Numbered from the stretch's first letter, positions 32,587-44,827 are shown. The stretch is 64,000 nucleotides of DNA from Daedaleopsis sinensis (GCA_033807695.1 CM066305.1:3224001-3288000); one strand, 5' to 3'. A program made the numbers and translations. Notes: generated by a model not told the origin, from the letters alone.

Positions 32587-34281
32587 ATGTCCTGGAAAAC
32601 TCAGCATGGATACTCGAAGCCGTCGGGGACAGCAGCGGAGCGACTTCGTCAAGTCACAGGCGCCGGTGCCAGCGCGACGGCGCCTACAGCAACGACGAGG
32701 AAGAAGGCGAAGTCGGCGGCGACACCCTCGCAACAGCAACTCTTCAGCGAGGCCGAACAACACCTACCAGACCTAGAGGCGGCCCTCGTCTTCTTACGCA
32801 AGCACATGCTGGTCCCGGAAGGCGACTCCGCCATCTCCAGCTCGGCACTAACGACGGGGCTACTGCACCTTGCCCTGGCGTCACCGTCCGCCGACCTTGC
32901 GCGGAAGAGCCTGATCGCTTTCGCCTACCTCGCCGACGCGGCCTTCGACAAGAAGCTTGATGGAAAACTAGTGGCGGGAGTAGCGGAGAGGATCGAGGCG
33001 CAGCTGACTCTCAGACTCGACGAACATGTGGAGAAGGTCGAAAACGAGATCGCGACCGGAACAGAGGGCATGGAGGAGGCCGTGAAGGAGATGAGATTGG
33101 GCGTGGGACAGCTCCGGGAAGCATGCAAGAAGCTCGAAGCGGCGGAGGCGGCACTGGCGGGAGCGAGGGAGGAGATCATGCAGACGCGAGCCACGGGGCT
33201 GCCTGTCGGTGCGTCCTTCACTACCTCCCTTCCTGTCACACTGGATGCCGCCCCCGTGCGTACACGGCGGGCGGTGGACCTCGCGGACTTGCTCCAACGG
33301 CAAGTTCTCGTCCGCGGGGTCGCGCTGAAGGGCCAGGACGGGAGCCCGCTGTCCGACCGAGAGGCGTTGGAACGAGCACGACAAGCCGTCGATCTGATGG
33401 CGGGGGAAGGCCTGACACCGCCCAAGGACGCCGCCTTCGACACCGCCAAGATACAACGCTACGGCGACCTCGTCCTCACATCCGCCACTCGCGACATGGC
33501 CCGGTGGCTCGCCAATCCTAACGTCAAAGCCTCGTTCACCCGCAAGATGGGCACCGCAGCAACGATCGTCGCCCGGACCTACCAGCTCGTCGCGGAGTAC
33601 GTCCCAGTGAAGTTCAATCCGGGCAGCGCGCAGGAGCTGCGCAAGGTCGAGCAGGCCCACGACCTCCGCGACGGCGCCATAGTACAAGCCGAATGGATTA
33701 GGGCGGTAGAAAAACGATACCCGGGGCAGAGGCGGGCCTTTTTGAAACTAACGTTCAACAGTGTCGACCAAGCGAACCTCGCCCTTAGGGGCCTCTCCTT
33801 TGCAGGTCGCAAGGTCATCGTCCGGCGTGACATCAAAGAACCATGTCGCTGCCTAAACTGTCAAGGTTACGACGGCCACCTCGCGCGGGACTGCCCCACC
33901 CGTCAGCCGGTCTGCGCGAACTGCGCCGGCCACCATGCCACCCCGCAGTGCATGATCAAGGACCCCGCGCTCTACCAGTGCGCGAACTGCGATGAAGACG
34001 GACACGCAGCGTGGGATCGCGCGTGCCCCACGTACAGAAAAAAGGTGCGCGACTTTGCTGCACGGCGCGCTGACACAGGCTTCAGATTCTTCGTCACAAA
34101 CGATCTGTTTACCTGGGTCACCGACGATGACGTCCTCGCTCGCGCCCCGCCTCCACCGTCGCTCTGGGAGCACATTGCACATCAATTCCCGGCGGACCCG
34201 ACGACACAAGGCCCACGGCAGGCTAACATCGATGCGTTCTTTGGCGCCCCGCCCCGGGACCCGCCCCCCGCTACGTACTGA
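32587..34281 (+). CDS. LINE copy 2 ORF1 (zinc-knuckle RNA-binding protein)
   Basis: 564 residues, intact and closely similar in layout to copy 1. Helical N-terminal half, RRM-like middle, then three knuckles: CLNCQGYDGHLARDC (CX2CX5HX4C), CANCAGHHATPQC and CANCDEDGHAAWDRAC (CX2CX4HX6C). It ends with the conserved FFGAPPRDPPPATY. Start ATG at 32587 follows a 145-bp 5' UTR that is partly alignable with copy 1. Expected role: binding the element's RNA. Confidence 0.85.
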   Translation: MSWKTQHGYSKPSGTAAERLRQVTGAGASATAPTATTRKKAKSAATPSQQQLFSEAEQHLPDLEAALVFLRKHMLVPEGDSAISSSALTTGLLHLALASPSADLARKSLIAFAYLADAAFDKKLDGKLVAGVAERIEAQLTLRLDEHVEKVENEIATGTEGMEEAVKEMRLGVGQLREACKKLEAAEAALAGAREEIMQTRATGLPVGASFTTSLPVTLDAAPVRTRRAVDLADLLQRQVLVRGVALKGQDGSPLSDREALERARQAVDLMAGEGLTPPKDAAFDTAKIQRYGDLVLTSATRDMARWLANPNVKASFTRKMGTAATIVARTYQLVAEYVPVKFNPGSAQELRKVEQAHDLRDGAIVQAEWIRAVEKRYPGQRRAFLKLTFNSVDQANLALRGLSFAGRKVIVRRDIKEPCRCLNCQGYDGHLARDCPTRQPVCANCAGHHATPQCMIKDPALYQCANCDEDGHAAWDRACPTYRKKVRDFAARRADTGFRFFVTNDLFTWVTDDDVLARAPPPPSLWEHIAHQFPADPTTQGPRQANIDAFFGAPPRDPPPATY

Positions 34282-34283
34282 TC

Positions 34284-37200
34284 GCTGCGCCCACCCCGCT
34301 ATTGCGTATTTGGCAGCAGAATATCAACAAGTCCCTCGATGGACAACTGGAACTCCTTCACAGTGCCTCGCCGACGGACTACGACGTCATCGCCATTCAG
34401 GAGCCGTACCTGGACCATCTCAAGAACACGCGGAGCACGGCGCACTGGAGAGTCGTGTACCCGGCCGTCTGAGACAGAGACACCGCCGGGCGTACGCGCA
34501 CCGTCCTCCTCATCAACACGCGCATATCGACCAACACGTGGACACCCGCCAGCGTCCCGCACCCAGACATCACCGCGGTATCCATCAAGACGGCCGGGGC
34601 AACACTCCATCTTTTCAACCTCTACGTAGACGGCGCGCAGGACACGGCCATTCACGCGGCCACGAGGGCAGCCCGCTCACTCACCGAGGCAGGAGAGGGC
34701 GAGAACCACGTCGTGTGGCTCGGGGATTTCAACCGTCACCATCCAAGCTGGGACGATCCGGCCAACCACCAGCTCTTCTTCCGACAGAACCTCGTGCGCG
34801 CTGAGCTATTGATCAACAGGGTCGCAGACTTGGGGATGGAGATGGCCCTCCCTCCGTCCCTGGCTACGTTGGAGGCTATGAACTCGAAGTCTCGCACCCG
34901 CCCTGACAACGTTTTCTGCTCGGAGGCCCTGCTGGAGCGCCTTCGATCCTGCAGGGTCGCCGAGGAGTTACGCCCGATACTCACTGACCACTTCCCCATT
35001 CTGACAGTGTTCGAGCTCCCGACGGAAGCCACTCCCCCGCGAGTCAGACGCGACTTCCGCAAGGTCGACTGGGCCGACTTTGAAGCAGCGCTCGCGTCGA
35101 AACTAGGCGCCCGGGACCACACCGGCGACATTACGACAACACAACACTTCGATGATGCGCTCGACCAGCTCATGTCCGATCTGCAGGCCACAGTTGCAGA
35201 GCACGTCCCGCTCTCCCCGGACACCCCTTTCGCGAAGCGGTGGTGGTCGAAGGAACTGACCAAGATGCGTAGGGAGAAGGAGAGACTGGGGAAAGTGTCA
35301 CATCAACACAGGGGGACACGAACACACCCGTCGCACGCTGAGTACAGACGCTACCGAAACCGTTATACTGACGCGATACGTGCAGCGAAGGGCGACCACT
35401 GGAAGACCTGGATCGACTCGGTCGATGCCAGGACGATCTGGGATGCTAACCGGTTTCTCAAGACAGGATCGACGGACGGAGGCCGCTCGTGTATCCCCCC
35501 ACTGCACGTGGTCGATCAGGACGGGCGGCAGAAGGTCGTCACCTCGAACACGGACAAGAGCGAGGAGTTTTACCGGTCCTTCTTCCTCCCCTCAGGCGAC
35601 GTACCGGTCCCGGGAGGCCCGTACCCGCCACCGAAGTTCGCTTTCCGCCCGATTACAGACGAGCAAGTACGACGAGCTATCAAGTCGCTCCGCTCTTTCA
35701 AGGCGCCTGGACCAGACGCCGTCCCGAACGAAGTCTACAAACACTGCGTCGACACCCTGACCCCGGTTCTAGGACGACTCTTCCGAGCGACATTCGCCCT
35801 TCAATACTATCCTGACCGATGGAAGATATCGGATACAGTGGTGCTCAAGAAGCCCGGAAAGACAGACTACACGGCAACCAAGGCGTGGAGGCCAATCGCG
35901 TTGCTCAACTGCGCGTCCAAGATCCTCTCGCGGTGCGTAGCGGACGTGCTCGTTTTTGAAACTGAACGACACTTGCTTCTAGCCAACTTCCAGTTTGGAG
36001 GGCGAGCGGGGCGGACGACTACCGACTTGATCCACCTCGTTACGAAGACCATCAAAGATGCCTGGAGACAGCGAAAAGCCGCGTCAGTAGTATTCCTCGA
36101 CATCAAGTCCGCTTTCCCGGCGGCCGTCCCAGAGCGGCTGTTCCACAATCTGCGAACGCGAGGAGTCCCGGCGGAATACGTCGACTGGCTGCGTGCCAAG
36201 CTCAGTGGCAGGAAGACGTGCCTGAAGTTCGACGACTTCGAATCGGAGTTGTTTGAGATCGAGAGTAGGATCGATCAAGGATGCCCGCTCTCGGTCATTC
36301 TCTACGCTTTTTATAACTCTGACCTTATCGACAGCGCGAGAACCAAGGGGGGCGAGCTGGCAGTAGGTTCGATGGACGACGTGGCACTCGTCACAACCGG
36401 CACCACTTTCGCGGACTGCCATGACAAGATACGCGATTTCCTAGAGCGCCCCGATGGCAGCAACGACTGGTCTATCACCCACAACTCCGCTTACTCCCTG
36501 GACAAGTTCGGCCTAGTGAACTGCAAGGCGCTCATCAAGACGAGAGGACCAGATCTGCACTTGTCGGACGGTACGGTGGTGCCTGCGGCTGCGTTTCATC
36601 GCTTTCTAGGGGTCCTGGTGGACCAGAATCTCAAATTTCGGGAGCAAACCGCGCTGGCGCACTCGAAAGGCGCAAAATGGGTGGCGCTGCTGCGCCGACT
36701 CGCGAACACACGCAACGGCCTCACGTTGGGCGTCGTGAGGCGGTTGTATCTGGCAGTCGTGGTTCCTAGCATGTTATACGCATCTGACACATTCCTCACC
36801 CCAGTTCGCAGGCTAGGCGGCCAGAAGCGCAACCACGGCTCCGTTGGCAACATACGGCGACTCGCACGGGTGCAGAGGCAAGCACTTCTGGTAATGACGG
36901 GCGCACTTCGATCCACAGCCATGGACGCCCTCGAGGCGCACGCCAACCTTCTCCCCTTCGACCTCCTCGTAGATAAGTTGGCGCACCGCGCCGCGGTGCA
37001 CCTGTGCTCTCTCCCCCGCTCCCACCCGCTCGCAGCTCACGTACAAAAGGCCGGCCGGAAGCTCGTCCGCCGTCACCGCTCCTCCGTTCACGAGCTCCTC
37101 GACGCGTACAAGCCCTTCCTCGACTACAAGCACACCGAACGGATCCAGCTGGCACGCCTCCACCCGCGATGGACCCCGAAGCACCGTGTCCGGGTCATCA

Positions 37201-38201
37201 GAGACCGCGAGAAGGCGATCAAGGACGACCCCAAGTGGGCGAGACGCGGGGCGTATCGAGTCTATACAGACGGGTCCGACATCGACGGTGCGGTCGGCGC
37301 GGCGGCCCTCCTTTACACCCCGGGGCGCAGCCGTCCCAGGGTGCTCTGGTATCACCTCGGTCCATCAACTCGGCACACAGTCTACGAGGCGGAGATAGTC
37401 GCTACCATCCTCGCCTTGGTCCTCCTCTTAGCGGTGCGCGCGCCCATGAAACGCGCATCGATCGCTCTTGACAACACTGCCGCCATCCAGGCTTCAGAGC
37501 TACGCTCGGCGGCCCCCGGCCGCTACCTCACTGACATCTTCCACAGCTATGTCAACAAACTGCGGAGGGCGCACCAGGGCCTCAAGCTCACGCTCCGATG
37601 GGTCCCCGGGCACGAAGACGTGGAAGGTAACGAGGCGGCGGACGAGGCGGCGAAGGAGGCGGCCGGCGGCCGCTCAAGCCTGCCGCAGGCCCTCCCCCGC
37701 GAGCTGCGGAAGCCCCTGCCACTCAGCATCTCGAGAGCGCGCCAGAACTATGCGCAGGAGCTCGAGCGGAAGGCTCGGGAACGCTGGCGCGCATCTAAAC
37801 GGGGCACCCGCATGGCGCCGGTGGACAGCAAACTGCCGTCCAAGAAGTATCTCGCACTGACAGACTCTCTCCCTCGCAGACATGCCAACCTCCTACTCCA
37901 GCTCAGGACCGGCCACATTCCGCTCTACACGTACCTTGAACGCATCGGGAAATCACTCACGACGACCTGCCCGGCATGCGAGGGGGCCCCGGAGACAGTT
38001 TCTCACTTCCTCTTGCACTGCCCCGCTTACGCTTTCCATCGCGCAGTCCATTTCGCCCCACTCGGCTTCTCTGGCCGCACCCTCAAGATTCTGCTCAACT
38101 CGAACGATGGCCTGCGCCCGCTTTTTGCATATATCAATGCCACGAACCGCTTCCGGAGGACGTTCGGGCAACTGCCGGCGCTGCGCGACGAAGAGACATG
38201 A
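34284..38201 (+). pseudogene. LINE copy 2 ORF2 (endonuclease-RT-RNase H) with one internal stop
   Basis: The frame covers 1,305 residues after the ORF1 stop and has no ATG before the endonuclease; the first ATG is near 34836. Endonuclease: QNINKS, IQEPYLDH and WLGDFNRHH. A TGA at 34470-34472 replaces the CGA (Arg) present in copy 1, the only visible lesion. RT: FKAPGPDAVPNE, DIKSAFPAAVPE (Asp about 605), DQGCPLSVILYAFYN, and catalytic GSMDDVAL (about 695), where Ser-Met stand in for the usual aromatic-x. RNase H: YTDGS, YEAEIV, LDNTAA, PGHEDVEGNEAAD (about 993-1120) with all acidic residues. The tail has CPACEGAPETVSHFLLHC, a CCHC-like finger (about 1229). Confidence 0.9.
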
Positions 38202-38836
38202 GAAGTAGCCCTGACCTGAGATCTGACGCGTAGCTGACCTGCCGCTCACAGCATCGACCGCGCAAGCAACCCACACGCAGAGGAGCCGACGCTGCTGCCA
38301 CGATCGGGGACCCCCTCGGGAGTGGCAGCGGCGGCGGCCCCAGGAGACGAAGCTCTTTTTCTCTTTCACTTTTTCTTCTCCGGCCACGGCGCGCACTGTC
38401 CTTCTGTCCCGGGGATGGTGGAGTTATTACGGGGGGCGGGGTAACCGCACCTCGTATCCCGCCTGCAGAAGAGACAGAGATCCAGGAGTGCATGTACGCT
38501 ACCCACAGACTGCCGTGGGTTTATAAGCCATTGCCCTACCACTCGATGGTCGGGGGCTGTGAGGGCAGCGCGCGTCGGGGGGCCGTTTATGTATGTCTCT
38601 ATCTCATCTATGCTACTCATCTCTTCCTCCCCCTACAGTACTACAAGGCTACGGCCGACCTTCACCTATATCTAATGGCCATAGTCGTTGCGCCCCGACC
38701 ATCACTTCCACCCCCCTGCTTGTGTTTCGAGATTCTCTCTGGCATTGGACATTCGCGTAGCTACCTTGTATAGTACTGCCTACCATAGGGCTTGGCCCTC
38801 GCGGGCGGTAAACCAGGATTACAAACAAACAAACAA
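38202..38836 (+). other. LINE copy 2 3' UTR and CAAA-type tail
   Basis: Non-coding stretch after ORF2 ending in tandem ACAA units (38820-38836), a short tetranucleotide tail in place of poly(A), as used by several non-LTR clades for target-primed reverse transcription. Confidence 0.8.
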
Positions 38837-38848
38837 ACGGAACGGCCC
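38837..38848 (+). repeat. Right target-site duplication of LINE copy 2
   Basis: ACGGAACGGCCC, identical to 32430-32441; it follows directly on the tail. Confidence 0.85.
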
Positions 38849-40841
38849 AGTATAGTACATAGTAGTGGCAGCTAACTCAAACATAATATTCAAGCTACCG
38901 AGCTCAGACGGCTTGTTAATGATAAAACACCGAGTATGTACGGGGTGTAATGTACTTACCACGGTAGAATCTTGAGACGGTTCAACCATCATCGGAACAG
39001 AGCCTACGACAATGTGAGCAGCAAGGCAGGTCCTACTTTTATATCGGATACTGAAGAGCCAGGGTAACATTAAAAATTAACGCATACTAGCTGTGGCTGA
39101 AAAGTAGTTCAAGTTGCTACTAGTAAGTACTGTGGATCAACATGTGAGGGGAGATGAAACATACCGTATACATCGTAAGTGTGGCATAGGTGACTAGATG
39201 TAGCTGCTTCCCTCATAGACTAAGTATAGAGTAGCCACATATGATTAGCTTGCCGCAAAGTCAATATGTATCAAGAAACAAAAGATACTCAGTGTGGGTT
39301 TTGTTGCCAGTGGAAGCATACGGCATCTCTTCAGATCTCTTCAGATAGAGTACCACCACTCCGCCTCCAAGAAAATGCTCCGCAATAAATTCAGCGGCCA
39401 TCCGCAGGATAAAGAATGACATCTGACTTGAGGTTTGTGCGTTCAGTGGCCACTGCGGCGTAACGTCATAACCCCAGAAAAAGGAAACATAGACGCCTAC
39501 CGATAGTAACTAAGATCCTCGAGTCTCAGCCGTTTTCGCTGCTCCGGGAGAGTAAGAGCCTACTAAGAGGATATATGTACTGTTGGATTGTGTCCATTCG
39601 CATAGTATGAACTTCATCTCGTTGCGACTAGGACGAATGAATCGGCCTACAGAGTAGTATTCCGGGCCTGGTCTTGGCAACAGCACGGTCAGGTGGCGTA
39701 GCACAGAATGTAGCATGCACACTAGCAGTGGGAGGCAAAGATAAGAATGTAAACGTTTATCGATATCGCTGATACCGAGGACTAACTATGTTGCCCCGAC
39801 GGTCGACGACGCATTTCAGCGGTGGCAGAAACATATAGGACTCGTACTCACTTTCCTTCATGGACGTGAGGTGGAACCCATGCAGTATTAGAACATGGAG
39901 ACGGTCACAGAGTGATCATTGCTATAACTCTGATGGAATGCGGCACGCAAGCGGTGAATATTTGAATGTTGAACGTTGTTGAACATCGCAGGCCGACTGT
40001 GAATATTTCACACATGCACGTAGAGCGACTTTGCGGAGAGCAAGCATTGTATAGAATCACGCACGCTCTGAACCTCGAGGACCTCTAGTACCGTGCATCC
40101 GCTCACCGCCGACGACCACAACCTCCTCCTCCCCGCGAACCAAGCTCCTCCCACGGCTTCTCGCCCGCTGTGTGACGAGCGACTCCTGTTTCGCAGCCAC
40201 TATCTCCGCCAAGGCGATAGTCGAGCAACCGAGAGCATCCGGCGGTGAGGTACGGAGGAAGAGACTAGAGTGAGTGAAGGACCCTGCGGGATGGAGGAAA
40301 AGAGGAAAGGCGCCGCACAGCGCGGAGGGTGCCGTTGCCGTCATTGCGCCTTGCACATTCTCCACCACCAACTTCAATTTCCAAGACAGCGAGGGCTGGG
40401 CCGATGTCGTGGCAAGCCAGATCCACCTCTCCATTCTCCTAAGTACTAGCTGCGATCACTCCCCAGGGTGTTATATTGCGTGAGTAGACTGTCTGTCTAT
40501 CTTCACCACTCCCCATGTCCTCCTCATGCCCCCGCGATCAGGATCCCCCGCCGTACGGACCCCCCGCAGGTATCCTCATCGTCCCTGCAGTCAACATTGT
40601 TCTTCTCGACCAACTTCAGCAACCTATCCGCGCCACACCACCGCGGACCCCGCCATTCCGATCTTCTACCGCGAGCCTGCAATTGACTCCGCTTCAGACG
40701 AGCTCACGCAGTACGCCTACCTCGATCGATATCGCCACCCACACGACTATCCCCCAGCTGCCCCGCCGCCGCTCGCACACGATATCCACCCCCAGACACC
40801 CCCGCGCGCGCGGTGAGCCGACGCACGCCCCGCCCACCGCC
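38849..40841. other. Intergenic, 2 kb
   Basis: AT-richer than the genes around it. No protein frame recognised in 38849-40500. From 40515 a frame without stop leads into the EOS1 gene and could be an alternative N-terminal extension of 109 residues. Otherwise 5' UTR and promoter. Confidence 0.45.
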
Positions 40842-42203
40842 ATGAGCGCACCAAGCAGCTCGCCCCCGCCATACTCGCTCACTCCGCCCGAGGCGCACGC
40901 CCCTGCCGCCACCGTGACGAAGCGGGCGGTGTCGTCGCCCCACTTGCGCCTGCCGGGGCCCCCCGTCGCGTCCGCCTCCCGCTCACGCCAGGTGTTCTCG
41001 GAGCACGCGCGTGCACGGCCTACGTCGGACGAAGACGACTCCGGGGCGGAGACGGACGACGGGGTGGTGTTCGGCGCGCACCGCGCGAGCCTGGCGGACA
41101 CGCTGCGGCACCGGCTGCTCGGGAAGAGCAAGGGCAAGGCGCGGGCGTATGCGTACGACGAGCACTGGACGCGGCCGATCACGACCGCGCGCGGGGCGCC
41201 GTGCGCGGGGGAGACGGAGACGGAGGGCGAGGATTCGGTGCGTGTCTCCAAGCTTGTCACCCGAAGGGAATGTGAACGCGAATGTGAACGCAGCCGCGCA
41301 ACCTGCCTACCGCACGCATCACCCGCTCGTCGCTCGCACGGCAGCTGCAAGTGACGCTGCCGCCGACGACGGCGTGGCTCGTGCCCATCCTCTTCCAGCT
41401 CTTCCGCCTGCTCGCGATCGTGCCCGCCGTATTCGGCACGCTCTGGAACCTCTACCGCGTCTTCCGCCCCCCGGACGGGAGTGCGGACGCGCGCGTCGAC
41501 TATGCGGTCAGCGTGCTTTGGGTGAGTGCTGCTCTCGTGATCTACGCGGCAGCTCAAGCTCAATTGACAACACGCTCCCATGGCCAGTCCGTCCTCACGG
41601 GCTGGCAGTGCCTGCAGCTGACGACCGGCCTCCTCAAGCGGTGGCGCGTGTATTACTCGCCCTTCGCGACCCTCATCCGCCTCCTCGCGCTCCAAGGTCT
41701 GTCCCGTCCCCTTCTTCCCTCTTCTGTCTTCCCGCTGCCCTGTTCCCTGTTCCCGTTGCCCTGTTCCCGCTGCCCGCGCGCACTCACGCACTCACCCGCC
41801 CGCGACAGCGATCTGCTGGCCCGCGACACACCTCACGCTCACGATCCTCGACCACGCCGCGCGCCCGCTCGTGTGCTGGGCCGCGATCGGCACGACGACG
41901 TGCTGCAGCCGCAGCATCCAGCTCTGGGTCACCTCGAACATCGTCCCTGCCCGTCCCCTACCCCCTACACCCCTTCCGTCCCGCACGCCCGGTGTGCCCC
42001 TCCCGCCCGGGTACCCGCAGCAGAATGGGGCGCATGAGGAGGGAGGGGGAGGGGAGGGGGAGGGGGAGGAGCACCTGCGCAAGGGCCGGCGGCGCCGCTG
42101 GGACTGGGCGGCGGTCGGGGTGAAGTGCGCGCTCCCCGCTGGGCTTGTGTATTTTGTGATGGCGTGGGCGGTAGTGCTCCGGAGGGAGTTTCTGGGGTGC
42201 TGA
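40842..42203 (+). CDS. EOS1: EOS1-type N-glycosylation protein
   Basis: Four exons (40842-41237, 41345-41521, 41588-41696, 41809-42203) give 358 residues. A Pro/Ser-rich cytosolic start (residues 1-125) with DEHWTRPITTARG is followed by four hydrophobic segments: AWLVPILFQLFRLLAIVPAV, SVLTGWQCLQLTTGLLKRW, AICWPATHLTLTIL and KCALPAGLVYFVMAWAV. The block CWAAIGTTTCCSRSIQLWV is the most telling EOS1 match. Family role: ER membrane protein needed for N-glycosylation and oxidative-stress tolerance in yeast. An Arg/Gly/Glu low-complexity insert lies before the last helix. An in-frame upstream ATG at 40515 is possible; I prefer 40842 because the extension is low-complexity. Confidence 0.8.
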
Positions 42204-43196
42204 GCTGCGCACTGGGGAGGAGGAAGGGGAGGGTGCATATATGCATGTGGGCGCCGTTGCCCGCCGTCCGGAGACGAACGTAGGCACTCCTAGCGGTTAG
42301 ACAGCCCGGGACTCTGTTTTCGCTGCAGCTGAGGATAACTTTATGTACTAGATCATCTTACTCGCTGATACTCCTATGCTATACCAACTTACTCGAGACG
42401 ATTGCTAGTGAAAACTGCATTGGTCAAAGAGCTACCCTGCGATTGAATCGAGCCGACGGCGGCGGTCCTCGAGGGCGTTTTCCAGAACCCGAACCGTTCA
42501 CCATTTACAGCCCCGCATTATCACGCGTGAGCGGGTAGTACAGCTCCACCTTCGGACGAGCCGCACTCGAACACCTGGCCATCCCTGGACGAGGTTGAAG
42601 CTTGAAGCTTGGGCGTAGTATACCGGGAGGACGAAGATGTGGCGGCCCTCGAACGCGAGGTCCTAGCACGAGCCGCACTGGTCCGGGTTCAGGAGAGGGA
42701 AGAGTTGACTGATGGATTCGAATGAGTCCTCTTATACCTTCTCGCCTATGCCTACGACGATGCCGACGCTTAGGACAACACTCTACGTACGACTACTATC
42801 TAGCTCACCTGTGCTAATTCTTCCGGGTATAGACCTAGCATACTCAAAATATGAGAATGCATGGATGAACGTGAATACGAGGGGAAAATCGCTGACGAAA
42901 ACAATGCTGTGCTGGACCAATGCCAGGGCCTGCCCGTCCTGCAAAACTTCGACACGGTAACTCTTGACGGCATTTCGCGAGTCCGATGGATAGAGCAGGT
43001 TTAGAGCTTCAGTTGTGATAAGCTGGGATGCAAAAACACAGCAACGTCCGATATGACAACGCGGAACCTCCTCTAGGATGACCGCTATTCGCCGCGCCGC
43101 CCGTTATTCATCGCCGGAGAACTTGAAGTGTCCAGGCAAACGTTGTCTGTTATCATACAAACCTCTAAGATAGTTGCTGAGAAAATGCGACGGCCA
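42204..43196. other. Intergenic between convergent genes, about 1 kb
   Basis: No coding frame of note. Contains a short perfect tandem (GAAGCTT twice, near 42597-42611). Holds the 3' ends of the EOS1 and acyl-CoA dehydrogenase genes. Confidence 0.45.
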
Positions 43197-44827
43197 CTAT
43201 GAATACTGCTTCTGAATCATCTTAGCGATAGTCTGTAACTGGATGTTCGACGTCCCCTCGTAGATGGCGCCCTGAAAACGATACGTCAGTATGTACAAGC
43301 GAACGCAGATGATGCGTAAAGGACTTACAATCTTCGAGTCTCTCCAGTATTTCTCGATGCCCGTCTCTCGCGTAAAGCCGAGACCGCCGCACCACTCGAT
43401 CGCTGAGCCCGACACCCTCTGCGCCACCTGGCTCGCATAGTATTTGGCCATAGCGGACTCCCGCACAAAGTCGAGGCCCTCCTCCTTGCGCCGTGCCGCA
43501 TTATACGTCAACAACCGCGCGGCCTCGATCTCGATCGCCGCCTCTGCCTGCTGGAACTGCATGCCCTGGAACGTGCCAATGGGCTTGCCAAACTGCGTGC
43601 GCTGGAAGGTGTACGGCACCGCCTTGTCGAACGCGCCTTGCGCGAGTCCAAGCATCTGGCCGGCGATCCCGATGCGCCCCTCGTTGAGGATCTCGATGGC
43701 AATCTTGTAGCCTTTGCCTTCGCCGCCGATGACGTTCTCCGCGGGGATGCGGAGGTCGTCGAAGGCGAGCGAGCAGGTCGAGGACGCGCGAATGCCGAGT
43801 TTTTGCTCCTTCTTCGCGATCTGGACACCCATGTCTTTCGTCGCGATGAAGCACGTGATACCCTTGTAGCCCTTGCTGGGGTCGATCTGGCTCAACGTCA
43901 GCACAGAGACAATGAATGTTAGGTGGGTGGGCACCGACGTTGGCGAAAATAAGGAAGAAGTCCGCTTCGTAGGAGTTTGTGATCCACATCTTCGTGCCAT
44001 TGAGGACCCAATCGTTGCCGTCCTTGACCGCGCGCGTCTGCAGTGCGAACGCGTCGGAACCCGAGGCAGGCTCTGACAAGCAGAACGAGCCGAGCTGCAC
44101 GGAACGGGTGAATGACATATATGCGCGACGTAAAGGGTGCGCGTACCATAGACTCCGAGAGGAGGGGCAACCACTTGTCCTGCTGCTCCTTGGAGCCGTA
44201 CTTGCGGACTATCGTGCACACAAGTGTGTTGTGTACGTCGCACATTACAGAGACAGAGGGGTCTACACGCGCGAGCTCCTCGATGGCGATGATGGCAGAC
44301 GTGAAGGACGACTCCGCGCCTCCGTGGTCTGCGCTGGTCTCGATGGCCATGAGCTGGGGGGGCAGTCGGACGTGGGTCAGGACGGGGCGGTCGTGGCATT
44401 GGCTCAAGGGGGCACTCACTCCTTGCTCGAACAGGCCTTTGATGATCGACTTGTCCATCATCTCGCTCTCGTCCATCTCGCGCACCTTGGGCGCGACGAC
44501 GTCTTCCGCGAATCTCCTCACTAACGCGCGAATGAGAATGCGCATGAGCCGGATCAGGTTTGACGTTGGGCTGATGGACGTACCAGATTCACGCAGCATC
44601 TGCTCCTCTTCCGTGAACGCATCCAGCGATGTCGGTCGAATATCTGACGCGGCTACATGGGAGTGAGAGAAATGCCTACATCCCGTGCAGTCGGTGAGTT
44701 ATTCCTCCTGAGGCTCTATGAAGGCATGGGGAGCGTCTTACCGTGCTAAGGCTACCGTCCGTGGTGAGACAGACTTGCGCAGGGCGGACGTCGTGGGCTT
44801 GAGAACGTGAGCGGTGGTGCGTATCAT
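43197..44827 (-). CDS. Short/branched-chain acyl-CoA dehydrogenase, mitochondrial
   Basis: Seven exons (44827-44742, 44675-44584, 44520-44420, 44353-44147, 44094-43939, 43886-43329, 43271-43197) give 424 residues. The first about 35 residues are Arg/Ser/Thr/Ala-rich without acids, a mitochondrial targeting peptide. Motifs: FAD/substrate-binding LSEPASGSDAFALQTRA, MWITNSYEAD, QFGKPIGTFQGMQFQ and catalytic Glu405 in IYEGTSNIQLQ, the position of MCAD Glu376. Reaction: alpha,beta-dehydrogenation of short or 2-methyl-branched acyl-CoA with electrons to ETF, in fatty-acid or isoleucine/valine breakdown. The intron-5 donor (GTCGGT) is weak but keeps the frame; a nearby GTGCCC would break it. Confidence 0.9.

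Larger units (their letters stand above)
32442..38836 (+). mobile_element. Full-length LINE (Tad-like), copy 2
   Basis: 6,395 bp with a short 5' UTR, complete ORF1, complete ORF2 with one stop codon, a 3' UTR and an (ACAA/CAAA)n tail, flanked by a perfect 12-bp target-site duplication. Domain order in ORF2 is endonuclease, reverse transcriptase, RNase H, Cys-His finger, as in Tad/I-like non-LTR elements of fungi. It landed 19 bp from a MITE, in the region upstream of the Nop13-like gene. The intact duplication and near-intact frames suggest a recent insertion. Confidence 0.9.

Noticed and set aside
40515..40841. In-frame upstream start of the EOS1 gene
   Set aside because: Low-complexity Pro/Ser/Thr reading with no family match; kept only as an alternative.
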